DNA of 64,000 nucleotides from Acidobacteriota bacterium (GTDB lineage Bacteria; Acidobacteriota; Blastocatellia; Pyrinomonadales; Pyrinomonadaceae), in contig RFGC01000043.1 of assembly GCA_003697135.1 (NCBI GenBank), positions 50,283 to 114,282 on the forward strand, given 5' to 3'. The notes under the pieces were generated by a model. It was not told the origin of the DNA. It saw only the letters and a list, made by a program, of their open reading frames with translations, and did no database searches. The position numbers and the translations under genes were made by a program. Every line of letters starts with the position of its first letter. Position 1 is the first letter of the stretch. Shown here one piece after another: positions 52,614 to 61,355 of this stretch.

Positions 52614-55600
52614 CTAGAAATCAAACCTAATTCCAAGCCTTATTTGACGTGGGCGATAAGTCCTTGTTGGAGCTAAAAAGCCTTCTCTTGCCCTTTGCAC
52701 GGTTGCGGGATTTTGACTGTTGAGTAAATCGAAGTTTATAAAGTCAGAGCCGAAACTGAAAACAGTCAAGTTGAAAACGTTATCAAGTTCGATAGAAGGT
52801 CTTAGACGAAGTCTTTCGTTCGGTCCAAAACGAAATTCCCGACTTATGTTTAGATCGAAAATGTATTGTCTAGGACCGCGGCCTGCGTTTCTCGGCAAAT
52901 TACCAGGGCTTCCAATCGGTGCAAGTGAAAACTTACTTGCCAATGCTTCTGGAAACGCGCTTCCGAACCTACGCCATTTTATATCTTTCAAGTTACCGTT
53001 AAAGTTAGGTCTGTCGTTGTTGATGTCATCCAAGTTTCTATCAAGACCGCCTATAGAAATGTTGAAAGGGGCACTTGAGCCGAATCTAAAGAGTGGCGAA
53101 AGCCTGAGTTTACCGAGCCACCATGGCAGATCGAAAGTTCCTGTTAAGTAGATTCGATGGCGTCTATCAAGAAGGCTTCTTGACCATTCAGCAGAAAAAT
53201 TAGCAGGCGTAGTAGCTTCGGAAGTGTTGACGATACCATCGTCTTTCAGACTCGAAAGCGTGTAAGCTAAACGCATTGAACCTGCAAAACCGTATGCAAA
53301 TTTCCTATAGCGAGTTCTGAGTTCAAAGATTGCACCGATGTAGCGGCTATTACCGACAGGGATAACTTGTTCGAGTTGAACGGGGCCGAGTGTCGAGAAA
53401 AACGGACGGAGAGAATTTACAGCCGCAAACGCTCGACAGATGGGATTATTTGTTATTGAGGTTGTCGAGCAGTTAGAACTGCTGTTTGTTGTTCTCAAGT
53501 TTACGATGCAAAGCTGCGAACTGCTGGTGCAATTACCACCGCTTGGGGTTCTCAAACCTACGGGATCGTTTGGCGAACCTAATTCAAAAAGGGAAACGCC
53601 TGTAGTGACTCCAAGGAGATAGTCTGTGAGAGTTATTTTGCCGTCGCCGTCTCTATCGGGTGTGCCGGCAGGAATCACAGGCGCGTTAGGATTGTATTCG
53701 CGCCAGAGATGAACTGTTTTGTTGTATGTTAGATTGGTTTCAAAGATTATGCCTTTTGCTAATTCTCTTTCAAAGCCAAGATTGAACTGATAGCTTTCAG
53801 GGATTTTCAAATCCGGCGAAAGACTTCTGAAAACTCCTACTGGACGGGCGAGCTGTCTTACAGGGAAGCTTTGCGTTGAGTTAACAGGAATTTGTGTATC
53901 TAAAGTCAAAGGATTCGGGAACTGCGAGCTTAAAAATGTTCTGACTGTGTTCAAGTCAACCGTTGTGCCTGCTGGAACGTTCAAGCTGTTTGTGTCCAGT
54001 CTCAGCCTTCTTGTTCCAGAGGTGAAATCGTCAACGGTGCGCAGTAAGACGCGGTTATAGAAGATTCCAGCACCAAATCTGATGACAGTTTTGTTTTGCG
54101 ACGGAAACGGATTCCATGCTACAGCAAATCTGGGTCCAAAATTGTTTTTATCGTCTAAGATTGTTTCTCTCTCGTAACGTAATCCGAAGTTTATGCTCAG
54201 ATTTGAGCGTGCGCGCAAGTCATTCTGGATAAATAGGCCATAGTAAGTGTTTTTAAGCTCCGAATCTGTGTTGAAGTTGTGTTGGTATCTCGAAACAGAG
54301 TTTATGTTGAAAAACACAAAGTTCGTAAAACTGTAAGTGCCGGTAGCGTCGAAGCGATCGATGAACAATGTTTTGACGCTCTGAATGTCTGCTCCGATTC
54401 TTATGAGATTTGAGCCAATCGAGTAGCTGAAAACTTCCTGAAACTGAAATCTGTCTTCTTCTCTGTCAGAGGAGCCGCTGGTTGAACCGTAAACTTGGGT
54501 CTGTGACGATTCTCCCGGCGGAGTGAAGGTTACCAAAACTGCCGGGGATATTTCGCCAGCATTTTGATTCGAGCGCGGTCTGAGCCTTGAATACTGGAAT
54601 CTAAATTGATTTACTGATCGTGCAGAGACTATGAAATTATGAGTGAGGTTGAAAGCATCTGAATTCCTAACTCGCCCTATCAAGGAACTTGCGATTCGAT
54701 TCGTTCCGCTGAACTGCCTTAAGTCTTTTTGTCTTCCTAGCTGATAGCTGAAAGTAAAATTATGTGCTTGATTTAAGTTCCAATCGAGTCTTCCAAGGAA
54801 AACATGATTTCTGAAGGGAGTATCGAAAGGTGCTATGTAAGGAGCGACCTGAACACTTTGACTTCCTGAAGTTACCGTTACAGCACGTTCAGGGTTTGTT
54901 GGTGCAGGTAGCGGGAATCTTGTGTTTTGGTTGTTTACAGGAACCCATGCGTCGAGAATTGTATCTTCCAAAATGTTTGTGTATTCGTAGGAAGTGAAAA
55001 AGAAAAGCTTTCGCTTTATGAAAGGCCCACCGAGAGTGAAGCCGGGGTTGTTGTCGGTGAATTTAGGTCTAGCAATTCCACGGCGGTTATTATTCCATGT
55101 ATTTGCATTTAGGTTATCGTCACGGAAGAAGTAGAAGAGTCTTCCGCGCAAGCGATTTGAACCGCTACGAGTTCTGATGTTGATTCGCCCGCCTGATGCT
55201 CGCCCATATTCTGCAGAAAATTGGTTGGTGATGACTTGGACTTCGGCAACGGCTTCGATTGAAGGTTGAAATCTGAAGGTGGCGGCTCTATCGTCGTTGT
55301 TGTCGAGTCCGTCAATTGTAATGTTATTTGAATAGGCGGCTCCACCTGATAAAGCGAAAATCCCTGCTTCTTCGGGAGTGGTTCCCGGAGCGGAAATCCC
55401 ACGCAGTCCTCTATCGCGAGATAAATCTCTAGTCGAGAGCGGCTCTTCTGTAACACCGCCCAAAACCAGTATCAAATCAAGAGGATTTCGTGTGTTGTTT
55501 GGAAGTTCTTCTACTTCTCTTTCGGTTAAAGTCCCGCCTACAACTGTTCGGGTGACATCAATAGCCAACGGGTCTTCGTCGCCTACTCTAATTTCTTGTT

Positions 55601-55937
55601 CAGCGGTGACTGTAGCAGGTGGAAGCGAAAAATCTATCTGAACATTTTGCCCAGAAATAGTTACAATGCCTGTTTTGGTTTGCGTGGCGAAGCCTTGCAT
55701 TTCTACCTTAATCGAGTATTCGCCAGGTTGTAGGTCAACTATTTGGTAGATTCCTTCTCCATTAGTGGTAGTCGTCCTTTCTGCACCCGTTTGAGTCAGT
55801 GTTATTGTAACTGTTGCACCCGGAACTATTGCTCCCGTGGAATCAGTAACCTTGCCTCTGATGGTGACAAGATCGAGATTTTGTCCTAGAATACTCGACA
55901 CGAAAAAGCACAAAACAAAAATTCTCAGATATTTCAT
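52614..55937 (-). CDS. Oar-like TonB-dependent receptor with carboxypeptidase-regulatory domain
   Basis: A 1107-residue outer-membrane receptor. The signal peptide (about 1-18) is followed by a carboxypeptidase-regulatory beta-sandwich (about 24-105; VTDSTGAIVPGATV, NGEGIYQIVDLQPGEYSI). A plug region (about 130-260, including NNITIDGLDNND) and a 22-stranded barrel-type remainder end in the C-terminal Phe of RLGIRFDF, as outer-membrane proteins do. This is the Oar/TonB type that is expanded in Acidobacteriota; ligands include polysaccharides and peptides. A clear TonB box is not visible. The start is ATG 55937 with AAGGAAG upstream. Confidence 0.88.
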   Translation of the reverse strand: MKYLRIFVLCFFVSSILGQNLDLVTIRGKVTDSTGAIVPGATVTITLTQTGAERTTTTNGEGIYQIVDLQPGEYSIKVEMQGFATQTKTGIVTISGQNVQIDFSLPPATVTAEQEIRVGDEDPLAIDVTRTVVGGTLTEREVEELPNNTRNPLDLILVLGGVTEEPLSTRDLSRDRGLRGISAPGTTPEEAGIFALSGGAAYSNNITIDGLDNNDDRAATFRFQPSIEAVAEVQVITNQFSAEYGRASGGRINIRTRSGSNRLRGRLFYFFRDDNLNANTWNNNRRGIARPKFTDNNPGFTLGGPFIKRKLFFFTSYEYTNILEDTILDAWVPVNNQNTRFPLPAPTNPERAVTVTSGSQSVQVAPYIAPFDTPFRNHVFLGRLDWNLNQAHNFTFSYQLGRQKDLRQFSGTNRIASSLIGRVRNSDAFNLTHNFIVSARSVNQFRFQYSRLRPRSNQNAGEISPAVLVTFTPPGESSQTQVYGSTSGSSDREEDRFQFQEVFSYSIGSNLIRIGADIQSVKTLFIDRFDATGTYSFTNFVFFNINSVSRYQHNFNTDSELKNTYYGLFIQNDLRARSNLSINFGLRYERETILDDKNNFGPRFAVAWNPFPSQNKTVIRFGAGIFYNRVLLRTVDDFTSGTRRLRLDTNSLNVPAGTTVDLNTVRTFLSSQFPNPLTLDTQIPVNSTQSFPVRQLARPVGVFRSLSPDLKIPESYQFNLGFERELAKGIIFETNLTYNKTVHLWREYNPNAPVIPAGTPDRDGDGKITLTDYLLGVTTGVSLFELGSPNDPVGLRTPSGGNCTSSSQLCIVNLRTTNSSSNCSTTSITNNPICRAFAAVNSLRPFFSTLGPVQLEQVIPVGNSRYIGAIFELRTRYRKFAYGFAGSMRLAYTLSSLKDDGIVNTSEATTPANFSAEWSRSLLDRRHRIYLTGTFDLPWWLGKLRLSPLFRFGSSAPFNISIGGLDRNLDDINNDRPNFNGNLKDIKWRRFGSAFPEALASKFSLAPIGSPGNLPRNAGRGPRQYIFDLNISREFRFGPNERLRLRPSIELDNVFNLTVFSFGSDFINFDLLNSQNPATVQRAREGFLAPTRTYRPRQIRLGIRFDF

Positions 55938-56116
55938 CTCTTTATCTTCCTTTCGATTTTTGTTGCATTCAGTAAGTTATCATGTTTCTGCAAGATGATC
56001 CAAATAACCAATCCTGAAGGTTTAACAGTAAGTTCAGAGGAATTTTCCATCATTGAACAATAAGACGGTGAGTTTTTGCTTGACAGGTGCTATATCTTTT
56101 GACAAACTCGAAAGTG

Positions 56117-56130
56117 AGTAAGCACTTACT
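56117..56130 (+). promoter_or_regulatory. Probable TetR operator before the efflux operon
   Basis: AGTAAG-CA-CTTACT (56117-56130) is a perfect inverted repeat, much like the operators of TetR regulators of RND pumps. A TTGACA (56099-56104) that could be a -35 box lies 12 bases upstream, so bound repressor would block RNA polymerase. The TetR gene begins at 56151. Confidence 0.65.
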
Positions 56131-56150
56131 TATCTAAAAGGGTTTCGTGG

Positions 56151-56810
56151 ATGACAAGAACTGAAGCAAGCAGAATGTCTGCCGATGAAAGGCGGAATCA
56201 AATCTTGCAGGTTGCCATAAAGCTATTTTCACGCAAAGGTTTCAGCGGCACGACTACAAGGGAAATTGCACAAGCCGCGGGTATTTCGGAAGCGATTATT
56301 TTCAAGCATTTTGCTACAAAAAGCGATCTTTACAGTGCGATTCTTGATTATAAATGCCATGAAGCTGGCTTGGAGCAGTCTTTTAGCCTTCTCCATGAAG
56401 CGATTGGTTCAAAGAACGATTACGAAATTTTCTATGAGCTGACGCTTAATGCGATAACACATCATGAAAAAGACCCTGAGTTTTTGAGGTTACTTATGCT
56501 TTCGGCTCTAGAGGGGCATGAATTTGCGGAGATGTTTGTTAGAAGAAAAATCGAGCCGCTGTATGAAATCTTGAGTGAATACATTGCTCAGCGACAAAAA
56601 GATGGTGTTTTTCGCAATGACATAAACCCAAAACTGATTGTTCGTGCTTTTCTTGGCATGATAACTCATCACTCGATGAATAAGCTTTTGTGGGATTCTC
56701 AACAGCGAATACTAAAGGTTTCTGATGAAGAAGCTGCCAGGGCTTTTTCAGAAATCTTGCTTTCTGGAATCAAGAAAAATCGGGAGGAAAACTCTAATGT
56801 TGAAAACTGA
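56151..56810 (+). CDS. TetR-family transcriptional regulator
   Basis: A 219-residue repressor. The N-terminal helix-turn-helix (about 13-60) has the family pattern RRNQILQVAIKLFSRKGF-x-GTTTREIAQAAGISEAIIFKHF, written here in parts: GFSGTTTREIA (26-36) and AIIFKHFATKSDL. The C-terminal helical domain binds an unknown effector. It heads the efflux operon: the adaptor gene begins inside its last 14 bases, and a palindromic operator lies 20 bases before its ATG, so it should repress itself and the pump. Confidence 0.92.
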   Translation: MTRTEASRMSADERRNQILQVAIKLFSRKGFSGTTTREIAQAAGISEAIIFKHFATKSDLYSAILDYKCHEAGLEQSFSLLHEAIGSKNDYEIFYELTLNAITHHEKDPEFLRLLMLSALEGHEFAEMFVRRKIEPLYEILSEYIAQRQKDGVFRNDINPKLIVRAFLGMITHHSMNKLLWDSQQRILKVSDEEAARAFSEILLSGIKKNREENSNVEN

Positions 56811-58137
56811 ATTTTTGCGTTCGAAAATCGGCATAATCTCGTTCATGATTTCGGTTTTATTCTTCTGTGCTTGCAGTAACTCAAATGCAAAGGAGGAGAA
56901 AAGCCAGGAACCCGAGATTGAGGCAATCAAAGTTTCCGTTTTCAAAGCGGAGGTTAGAGAGGTCTCAGAGTATTTTGAAGCTACAGGGAATTTGTTTGGC
57001 GATGCTCAAACGGACGTAGCGCCGGTGGTTGGCGGTAAGGTTGTTGAAATCAACTTCGATATAGGAAGCTATGTCCGCAAGGGCGACATAATGCTTAGGC
57101 TTGACGATAGGGACGCTAAAATTCGGCTCGAACAAGCCGTAGCACAACTTGAGCAACAACGGAAAGCAGTTCAGCAAGCTGAAGCAAGCTTAGAAACTGC
57201 AATTGCGAATCTGAATCAAACGAAGGCACGACTTGGCCTGAGTGAAAACGAAGATTCATACAATATCGAAGATTTCCCACAGGTTCGATCTATCAAAGCT
57301 CAGCTAGAACTTGCCGAGAAAGAGTTGAAGCGTGCTGAGAGGCTATTGGAGTCGGGAGATATTTCTCGTTCGGCATACGATCAGCGCAAGTCACAACGCG
57401 ACGTGCTTGCAACCCAGCTTGCTGATGCAAGAGCGAATGCGATGGTTGCGATGAAAGCGGTTGAATCCGCAAAGGCTCAAGTGAAAGCGGCTAAAGCGGC
57501 TGTGGAGCAGGCGCGTGCGGCAATTGTGACGCTAGAAAAGCAGGTCGAACAAGCAAAGAAGAACTTATCCGATACGGTCGTTACCGCTCCAATAAGTGGT
57601 TACATTGCCGAAAGAGTTGCTGATCTTGGTGAATATGTCTCTCCAAATAGCAAGATTGCTACCATCGTTCGCACAGCAATTTTGCGCGTTCGCATTGATA
57701 TTCCGGAAAGGGAAATTGGCTTGGTCAAGGTCGGACAGTCGGTTTCTGTTCAGACGAATTCGTATCCCGATAAGACTTTTGCAGGGAAGATCATGAGGAT
57801 TGCGCCTAGCGTTAATCAAACCTCGCGCGTGCTAGTGGTTGAAGCTGAGGTAGAAAATGGGGAAGGACTCTTAAAGCCAGGGCAATTCGCATCTGTAAGG
57901 ATAGCAAAAGATAAGCCGAAAACTACTGTGATGATTCCGACCTCAGCAGTGCGAACCGAGGGAAATAAAACAAAAGTTTTTGTTGTAAAAGATGGACGCG
58001 CAGAGGAAAGAACTGTCAAACTTGGAATTCAAAACGGCAATCTGATTGAAGTTCAGCAAGGCGTAAAGGAAGGCGAGATGATAGCTGTTACTAACATCGA
58101 ACGACTTTTCGATGGAGCTAAGGTCATAGAAGGTTAA
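56797..58137 (+). CDS. RND efflux periplasmic adaptor (membrane fusion protein), lipoprotein
   Basis: A 446-residue adaptor of the HlyD/AcrA family. A lipoprotein-like N-terminus ends at Cys26 (FFCAC). A lipoyl half-motif (VVGGKVVEI) is followed by a long alpha-helical hairpin (about 105-255, AVAQLEQQRKAVQ, SAKAQVKAAKAAVEQARA). The second lipoyl half (TAPISGYIAE), a beta-barrel domain and a membrane-proximal domain complete it. It links the RND pump to TolC. The start is ATG 56797 after GGGAGGAAA; an ATG at 56725 in the same frame lies deep inside the TetR gene and adds unlike residues. Confidence 0.92.
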   Translation: MLKTEFLRSKIGIISFMISVLFFCACSNSNAKEEKSQEPEIEAIKVSVFKAEVREVSEYFEATGNLFGDAQTDVAPVVGGKVVEINFDIGSYVRKGDIMLRLDDRDAKIRLEQAVAQLEQQRKAVQQAEASLETAIANLNQTKARLGLSENEDSYNIEDFPQVRSIKAQLELAEKELKRAERLLESGDISRSAYDQRKSQRDVLATQLADARANAMVAMKAVESAKAQVKAAKAAVEQARAAIVTLEKQVEQAKKNLSDTVVTAPISGYIAERVADLGEYVSPNSKIATIVRTAILRVRIDIPEREIGLVKVGQSVSVQTNSYPDKTFAGKIMRIAPSVNQTSRVLVVEAEVENGEGLLKPGQFASVRIAKDKPKTTVMIPTSAVRTEGNKTKVFVVKDGRAEERTVKLGIQNGNLIEVQQGVKEGEMIAVTNIERLFDGAKVIEG

Positions 58138-58154
58138 CTTGGAGGTGGGATTTT

Positions 58155-61100
58155 ATGCAATGGTTAGCAGAAGTTTGCGTTAGACGTCCTGTATTTGCAA
58201 CGATGCTTATACTTTCACTTGTAACCCTTGGGGCTTTCTCTTTCCTTTCATTGGGAGTTGATCTTTTCCCAAAGATTGACTTTCCAACGATTACCGTAAC
58301 AGTTGCAAATCCGGGAGCGTCACCTGAAGAAATAGAAACTGAAATCACAAGTAAAATTGAGGAAGCTGTCAACACAATCAGTGGAATTGATGAAATTCGT
58401 TCAAGTTCTGTTGAAGGGCTTTCACAGGTTTTCATTCAGTTTGTGTTAGAAAAGGACGTAGATGTTGCAGCGCAAGAGGTTGAAAGGCGTGTCCAGAATG
58501 TAATTCCGTTTCTTCCAGAGACAGCGAAACAACCAACTGTTCAAAAGCTCGATACGGATGCTGCACCTGTTTTGCGAATAGTTGTTTCTGCACCTACATC
58601 ACTCAAGGAAGTAACTCAAGTTGCCGAGGACTTTGTCAAAGAGCGTATAGAATCCGTTAATGGAGTCGGGCAAGTTGTAATCATCGGTGGTAAGAAAAGG
58701 CAGATCAACATTTGGGTTGATCCAGACAGAATGCGGTCATACAACATAACACCGGGCGAAGTTGTAGCAGCTTTGAAGATTCAAAATGCTGAGTTCCCAA
58801 GTGGAAGACTTGATGAAGGAACAGTAGAAAGAAACCTAAAAACGGCAGGGAAAATCAGAAATCCAGAAGAGTTTGCTGATGTAGTCATTGCTACGCGTGG
58901 TGGCTATCAGGTCAAGATCAAAGACATAGGCTATGTTGAAGATGGAGTAGAGGAAGTTCGCAGTGAGGCAAGACTTAATGGAAAACCAGCCGTCACCTTG
59001 ATCGTATCGAAGCAGTCTGGTCAAAATACAGTCGCTGTTGCTCGTGCTGTCAAAGAGAGATTGAAAGAAATCGAGTCAACGTTACCGCCGAACTATGAAC
59101 TCAGAATAGTCGGTGATAACTCGATTTTTATTGAAAATGCCTTAAATTCGATTAAGGAGCATTTGATTGTTGGGAGTATTTTGGCAATCGTTGTAGTATT
59201 TCTCTTTTTGCTAAACCTTCGCTCAACTTTCATCGCAGCGCTTGCAATTCCAACTTCAATAATTTCTACATTTGCATTGATTTATGCAATGGGCTACACG
59301 CTTAACCTTATCACAATGCTTGCTCTTACGCTCATGGTTGGCATTGTGATTGACGACGCAATAGTTGTTTTAGAAAACATCTATCGCTACATTGAGGAAA
59401 AAGGTATAGAGCCTTTTCAAGCGGCGGTCGAAGCTACTCGCGAAATAGGTTTAGCTGTTTTGGCAACAACTTTCAGTTTAATGGCTGTATTTGTCCCGAT
59501 CGGTTTCATGCAAGGAATTATAGGTAGGTTCATGTCTTCGTTCGGGCTTACAGCTTCATTCGCCGTTGCAGTCTCGCTTATCGTTTCTTTCAGCTTAACT
59601 CCGATGCTTGCGGCGAGGCTTCTGAAAAAACCTGAGTCTAGAGAAGGTGCGGCTGAATTGAGCGAAGAAAACGAGCGTAAAACCAGAACATCGAAGGATA
59701 CAGCATTTTTCCGTTATCTTGATTTTTACTACACAAAGCTTCTGAAATTTTCAATGGCGCATCGCTGGCTGATAGTGGTTTTGTGTATTTTGACTTTCTT
59801 AAGCATCTTCCCACTTTTCGTCTATATCGGCAAAAACTTTTTGCCAGTTGATGACCAATCGCAGTTTGAAGTATCAGTTCGTGCGCCTGAAGGTTTTTCG
59901 CTATCGGCAACTTCGGCGGTTATGGAGCAAATTGCCGAAGAAATCCGCAAATTTGAAGAGGTGACCGATACTCTTGTCACGGTTGGCGGTGGACAGCAAC
60001 AAGTAGTAAATGCAGGAACTATCTACGTTAAGTTGAAAGACATAAAGGAACGCTCAAAGACGCAAGAAAATTTGATGACGCAAACCAGAGAGCTTTTGAA
60101 GAATTATCCGAATTTAAGAACATCGGTTCAGCCGGTAGCGGCATTTTCGGGCGGTGGTTTCCGTAATGCTAATGTTCAGTTTCTTATTTCAGGTCCTGAT
60201 CTGAAAAAGCTTGAAGAGTATTCAAGCATTCTTCTGGAGAAACTGAAGTCTGCTCCTGATGCTGTTGATGTTGATTCAACTTTGATAAGCGGAAAACCCG
60301 AGGTGAGATTGGAAGTAGATAGACAAGCGGCGGCAGATTTGGGAGTTCGCATTGGTGATATTTCTCAGGCTTTGAACATACTTGTTGCAGGTCAGGAGGC
60401 AACAACTTTTAATGAGGGAAGTAATCAATACGGAGTAAGAGTCAGAGCCATAGAGAGTTATAGAAGCGATATTGAAAAACTCAAAAGACTTGTAGTTCCT
60501 TCGACGAAGTTAGGACTTGTTAGCCTTGAGAAAGTTGTTAAAGTCACCGAAAGCACAAGTCCAAGCTCGATAGAGCGCCTGAATCGGCAAAGACAGGTCA
60601 CGCTTCTTGCAAACACGCGTCCTGGTGGTTCGACAACGAGCATTCAGGAGGTTTTGGACAAAGCCGTTCGAGAGCTGAACATGCCGCCTGAATACAAAAC
60701 GGCTTATATCGGACAGTCAAAAGAACTTGGTAAGGCATTTTACTATTTCGCATTAGCTTTTGTGCTTTCTGTGATTTTTATGTATATCGTTTTAGCGGCG
60801 CAGTTTGAATCTTTTATTCATCCTGTAACGATTTTGCTTACGCTCCCGCTAGCTGTTCCCTTCGGAATTGTCAGTCTCTTGGTGATGGGACAGACTGTTA
60901 ACATCTTTTCAGGTTTGGGACTTTTGTTACTTTTCGGAGTTGTGAAAAAGAATGCCATTTTGCAAATCGATCACACAAACGCCTTGAGAGCGAAGGGAAT
61001 GAGTAGATACGATGCAATAATTCAGGCGAATCGGGATCGTTTGCGTCCAATCTTGATGACCACAATTGCATTAGTTGCAGGTATGATTCCGCTTGTCGTT

Positions 61101-61331
61101 TCAAGAGGTGCTGGTTCTGGGACGAATCGCTCAATTGCGGTTTTGGTCGTAGGTGGTCAAACACTTTGTCTGCTACTTACACTCCTTGCTGTGCCTGTGT
61201 TTTATTCGATTTTCGATGACCTGGGTAAACTCAGAGTCTTTCGTCGAATCGGTGAATTTTCTACAGTCATTTTTGAAGGTATCAAGCGCAAAGTTACAAC
61301 TGCTACTAGTTCGCTCTTTAGTAAGAACTGA
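58155..61331 (+). CDS. RND multidrug efflux transporter (AcrB/HAE-1 type)
   Basis: A 1058-residue inner-membrane pump, the family's usual length. The first helix (about 12-32) is followed by two large porter/docking domains and 12 helices in total. The TM4 proton-relay stretch GIVIDDAIVVLENIYR holds the two adjacent Asp residues. Repeat symmetry between halves is visible (LNLITMLALTLMVG and VNIFSGLGLLLLFG). It exports drugs or lipophilic molecules through the adaptor and TolC using the proton gradient. It starts 17 bases after the adaptor gene. Confidence 0.95.
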   Translation: MQWLAEVCVRRPVFATMLILSLVTLGAFSFLSLGVDLFPKIDFPTITVTVANPGASPEEIETEITSKIEEAVNTISGIDEIRSSSVEGLSQVFIQFVLEKDVDVAAQEVERRVQNVIPFLPETAKQPTVQKLDTDAAPVLRIVVSAPTSLKEVTQVAEDFVKERIESVNGVGQVVIIGGKKRQINIWVDPDRMRSYNITPGEVVAALKIQNAEFPSGRLDEGTVERNLKTAGKIRNPEEFADVVIATRGGYQVKIKDIGYVEDGVEEVRSEARLNGKPAVTLIVSKQSGQNTVAVARAVKERLKEIESTLPPNYELRIVGDNSIFIENALNSIKEHLIVGSILAIVVVFLFLLNLRSTFIAALAIPTSIISTFALIYAMGYTLNLITMLALTLMVGIVIDDAIVVLENIYRYIEEKGIEPFQAAVEATREIGLAVLATTFSLMAVFVPIGFMQGIIGRFMSSFGLTASFAVAVSLIVSFSLTPMLAARLLKKPESREGAAELSEENERKTRTSKDTAFFRYLDFYYTKLLKFSMAHRWLIVVLCILTFLSIFPLFVYIGKNFLPVDDQSQFEVSVRAPEGFSLSATSAVMEQIAEEIRKFEEVTDTLVTVGGGQQQVVNAGTIYVKLKDIKERSKTQENLMTQTRELLKNYPNLRTSVQPVAAFSGGGFRNANVQFLISGPDLKKLEEYSSILLEKLKSAPDAVDVDSTLISGKPEVRLEVDRQAAADLGVRIGDISQALNILVAGQEATTFNEGSNQYGVRVRAIESYRSDIEKLKRLVVPSTKLGLVSLEKVVKVTESTSPSSIERLNRQRQVTLLANTRPGGSTTSIQEVLDKAVRELNMPPEYKTAYIGQSKELGKAFYYFALAFVLSVIFMYIVLAAQFESFIHPVTILLTLPLAVPFGIVSLLVMGQTVNIFSGLGLLLLFGVVKKNAILQIDHTNALRAKGMSRYDAIIQANRDRLRPILMTTIALVAGMIPLVVSRGAGSGTNRSIAVLVVGGQTLCLLLTLLAVPVFYSIFDDLGKLRVFRRIGEFSTVIFEGIKRKVTTATSSLFSKN

Positions 61332-61355
61332 AGAATTTCAAAGAGGTAGTGATTT

